The notes beneath the pieces were generated by a model, which had not been told where the DNA came from, made no database searches, and worked only from the letters and a program-made list of their open reading frames with translations. From Metarhizium brunneum (taxonomy: Eukaryota > Ascomycota > Sordariomycetes > Hypocreales > Clavicipitaceae): a stretch of 64,000 nt of DNA. Below, piece by piece: positions 60,742 through 64,000 of the stretch (positions within the stretch are counted from its first letter, which is position 1; the number at the start of each line of letters is the position of its first letter). The translations under genes were made by a program, and so were the position numbers. Location: contig NC_089424.1 in the NCBI RefSeq assembly GCF_013426205.1, positions 2,914,001-2,978,000 of the forward strand. Direction: 5' to 3'.

Positions 60742-63700
60742 TTAATTATCCTCGTCGTCGGTATCGGGAGGATGCGGCGTGCCCTTGGGGCTATTCAGCC
60801 AGTCAATGTGGCGCAGGCGCCTGCGGACCTCTCTCTCCTTGAGCTCCTTCTTAGTCATCTTCTTCTTCTTGCGGGCGCGGAACTTCATGTCCGAGTTGTC
60901 CTCGACGCCCGAGTTGACGGCGCTGCTGACGACGGAGCTGGCGGCGGTGCTGGCGACGGCGCTGCCGGGGCGCGAGTCCTCGAAGCGGTCGAGCGAGACG
61001 GCGGCGTTGGCGCGCTGCGCGACGCGCCCCTCGTTGACGTGCCACTGCTCCGAGCACAGGGCGCCGACGAACTCCTCGTTGTGCGAGATGAGGATGACGC
61101 CGCCCTTGAACTCGCGGATGGCGACGGCCAGGCCACCCAGCGAGTCGCGGTCCAGGAAGTTGGTCGGTTCGTCGAGCACCAGCAGATGTGGGTTGTTCCA
61201 CATGGCGCCCGCAATGACCACCTTGACCTTTTGCCCGCCCGAGAGGGAGCCGATTTCGTTGTGGTTGGCGATTTCCGGGTCCAGCCCCAGGTCTTCAAAG
61301 TGCTTGGAGATGACGGACGGCTGAAGCTCCCGGTAGCCGAGGCCCTCGCGCGACGCTTCGTGGTCGTCAAACTCTTGAACGAGTTTGTCGAAACCTAGTT
61401 CCGTGAGGGTCTCGCGAGAGATCATGGTGTTGTGCTTGGGGAGGAGGCCGCGCCATTTACTGCATGGCATGGTGTTAGTTTGCTGCTGCTGATTCGTTGC
61501 TATTGTGGGATCGGATAGGGGCGTCAAAGGGAAAGAGGGAGGGTTGCTCAACTTACACTTCGTATTGCAACGTCTTCTTGTACTTTTGACGGCCGACAAG
61601 AGATTCAATCTGTCGGGGGGACTTGCCGTCCTTCAAATCAACCCACTTGTCCATCTGCTCGCGATCCTTGTCGGACAAGGCACGGGTCTGCTTCATGTGC
61701 ACCTCTCGGTCATCACCGTGGGCATACCGCCATTGGAGGTACTGGTTGGGCGTCTTCTCGAGATGCATCTCCACGTGTTCGAGCGCGTGCTGCTTGATGT
61801 AGCCGATACGCAAGTTGGGGTGCTTCTCGACCTTGCCAGAGCTGGGGATGGTTTCGCCGGTGAGCAGCTTGATGAGAGTGGATTTGCCCGCACCGTTGGG
61901 GCCAATAATGGCCACGCGGGAGGACAAGGTGAGCTGGCACGAGACGTCTGACAGCGACGGTTTAGGCGCATTGGGATATGTGTACGAGACGTTGGTCATG
62001 CGAATAATGGCACGAGTCATCGACTTGACTCCCGTCAAGATTCCGGGCGGAGGGAACTTGAACTGCACGTTGGAGGCGGACAGCGTGTAGTAGGCCTTGG
62101 CTTCCGGGCGGATCTTGACAAAGGCAGCCAGGTTGCCCTTGTAGCAGGCAAGCTTCTTGCCGGGCTCGTAGTGATAGATATCCGTGGTGACATTGTCCAG
62201 GAATCCAGAGTCGTGGGAGACAATCAGACTGGTAATATTGGGATGAGACTTGAGGTAATTCTCGAGCCAGGCAATGTTGGCCACGTCCAGATGGTTGGTA
62301 GGTTCGTCGAGAAGGAGAACGTCGGCCTTCTTAAGCATGGCACGAGCCAAGGCAAGCTTCATCTTCCAACCGCCGGAGAGGGAGCCGACCTTTTGGGCCT
62401 GACGACCTTCGGCGCCAGGAGTGAAGCCGAACTCAGTCAAGACTTCGGAGATGCGCTCAGTGCCCTGGGGTCCAATCTCGGGATCTTTTGCGACAAACTC
62501 GAGGATGGAAATATCAGCATCTTCGCCCTGGTTATGTTCGACGTAGCATGTGCGGAGAACATCCTGGGGAGGGAACCCCTCAAGCTTGCCATTGGCAATA
62601 GATCGCATCAGAGTAGACTTTCCAGCACCGTTGCGGCCACACAGACCGTAGCGATGGCCCTTGAGAAGGCGCAGGTTGGTGTGCGATAGAAGCAGCATAC
62701 CACCGTACGCCAATGAAAAGTCGGCATTGACAATCTCGACCTCTCCGTCATCCTCCTTCTCGGGAACACCGTACCGGCGATGATCCTCATCAACATAGTG
62801 CTGCTGAATAGCGTCGGCAATATTCTGAGCCGCCTCAGGCTTCTGCAGAAGGGGCTGCAAGTAAGGTGCAATGCGAGCAGCAATGCGGTTGACAAAACGG
62901 TAGTTGACATCGGCGGCAACCATGTCACTGATATAAGGTTGAACCAGCTTGTAAATATCCTGCTGGGCAGCGAGACCACCGTTCTTCTTGATCTGCTCGT
63001 CCACAATCTTGGCGACATCGTCAAGTGTGGTTCTGGCTATGACCTCCTTGTCGTTGGCCATGGCCTTTTCCATAATGGCGAGGGCGCGCTCAGCAATTTC
63101 ACGGACTTCAGGGAGCGAAGCACGATCGGCGACAGCCTTGATACCGGGCGAGAGCTTGGGCAAGAATGTTCTAGCCTCGATGGGGTCGTGGACCAGCTTG
63201 GTCAAGTTCTCGGTAATAACACAGGTCTGACGCAAGACCTCCTGTGCGGTATTGGGCGAGTTGAGCGAGCGCTCAAGGAAGGGTGTCAAGAGTGCCAAAA
63301 CAGGCGAGGTCACAATGGCCACAAAGGTGGTCTGGGACAAGGCATGGATAGCCTTCTGAGTAGCTTGAGCCGAGGGGTGCTGCATAGTCTCGACCAGAAG
63401 CGGGATCCGAGGAGTAACGTCGTCGTTGGAGAGCAGCGTGGTAAGCGAGTTCATAGTCTGGACAGACTGCTTCTCAACCTCGGCCTTGAGATCGTGCATG
63501 CCAGCCTCGACAATGGGGATGAGCCCGGCAAGCTTGGCGCCCATGGCCTCGCGAAGGACATCCTTCTCTTCAGCCTCCTCCTTGCTGGCGCCAATGGCCA
63601 GCTTGGCCTTGTCGGCCATCTTCTGGAGCAGCTTGTACGCACCAACTGTGCCCTGCCACTTGCCCGTCTTCTTGTCCAAGTACTTGGTCAGGACAGGCAG

Positions 63701-64000
63701 CAAGCCGGTGACAAGGGCCTCGGCACTCAGGTTATTGAAGAGGGCATCGAGGCCATACTGAGCAGCCTCGCGAACGACGGCGCCCTTGTCGGCCAGTGCG
63801 TCCAGCGCACAAGGCACAAGGCCTTCCTCCTGGACGAGGAAGACGACCTCGGAAACGGCTTGTTTCGGGGGGAATCGCTCAAAGATGGCGCCCAGGAGGT
63901 TCTGACTGCTCTCCCTCTTGAGGCCATTCTTCTTATCAGCAGCAGCCTTCTTGATCTCGGCCAAGACACCGTACTGGTTCAGCCCTGCATAGCCGACCGA
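60742..64000 (-). CDS. EF-3-family ABC-F ATPase, Elf1/New1 type (5' end outside window)
   Basis: Two visible exons: 64000-61557 and 61459-60742; the 97-bp intron (GTAAGT, CTAAC, TGCAG) joins in phase 2, restoring YEVKWRGL. 1053 residues are visible and the frame is open to the window edge, so the start is missing. Order: HEAT-like repeats (about 1-400), ABC1 with P-loop GRNGAGKST, signature LSGGWKMKLA and LLLDEPTNHLD; ABC2 with GPNGAGKST, a chromodomain-like insertion beginning at YEVKWRGL, LSGGQKVKV and LVLDEPTNFLD. The C-terminus is basic (RARKKKKMTKKELKEREVR) and ends SPKGTPHPPDTDDEDN. DDHEASREGLGYREL and that tail resemble Elf1/New1 proteins more than canonical eEF3, whose tail is a long Lys-rich run. 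Family role: ribosome-bound ATPase aiding translation elongation/termination; S. pombe Elf1 was linked to mRNA export. Confidence 0.9.

Overview
This window is nuclear DNA of a filamentous ascomycete. The genes are dispersed and monocistronic, and most carry short introns (about 60-260 bp) with GTRNGT-like donors, CTAAC-like branch points and YAG acceptors. The proteins are typical of Pezizomycotina: an HsbA-type wall mucin, a DCW1/DFG5-type GH76, a PNP-NB-ARC-TPR NLR, a GT2 linked to hyphal growth, an Elf1/New1-type ABC-F ATPase and an arg-6-type bifunctional arginine enzyme. The gene repertoire suggests Sordariomycetes, probably Hypocreales; that placement is inference.

Layout. From 2.8 to 16 kb lie mostly intact surface and membrane genes: the HsbA/mucin GPI protein (+), a type II membrane nucleotide pyrophosphatase/phosphodiesterase (-), a GH76 mannosidase-like protein (-) and an R-SNARE (+), with an NmrA relic between the phosphodiesterase and the GH76. 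From 17 to 40 kb the window is a graveyard of broken genes: an arg-6 copy whose acetylglutamate kinase half is still open but whose reductase half is shifted and largely deleted; an NLR whose TPR region is scattered over several frames; a C2H2 protein with one in-frame TAG; a PhnB-like glyoxalase relic; a Zn2Cys6 regulator whose zinc-cluster exons do not join in phase; and a GH18 chitinase relic with a hevein-domain remnant. AT-rich DNA at about 24 kb and a 93-bp in-frame tandem duplication at 37.5 kb also lie here.

From 40 to 64 kb the genes look intact again: an RNPS1-like SR protein (+), a two-domain fasciclin GPI protein (-), a type II membrane GH16 glucanase-like protein (+), the GT2 glycosyltransferase (+) and the Elf1/New1-type ABC-F ATPase (-, running off the right edge). 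They are separated by two long gene-free stretches (43.9-49.2 and 50.7-57.0 kb).

Functionally the window is rich in cell-wall and surface genes (HsbA mucin, GH76, fasciclin, GH16, GT2, dead chitinase). There is no sign of a co-regulated operon-like cluster or a complete secondary-metabolite cluster. The most unusual sequence-level signal is a short intergenic motif, TACTCCGTA/TACGGAGTA. I count 14 exact copies by eye, none in a coding exon, several of them as closely spaced inverted pairs. All intron boundaries were inferred by reading frames and splice signals by eye.
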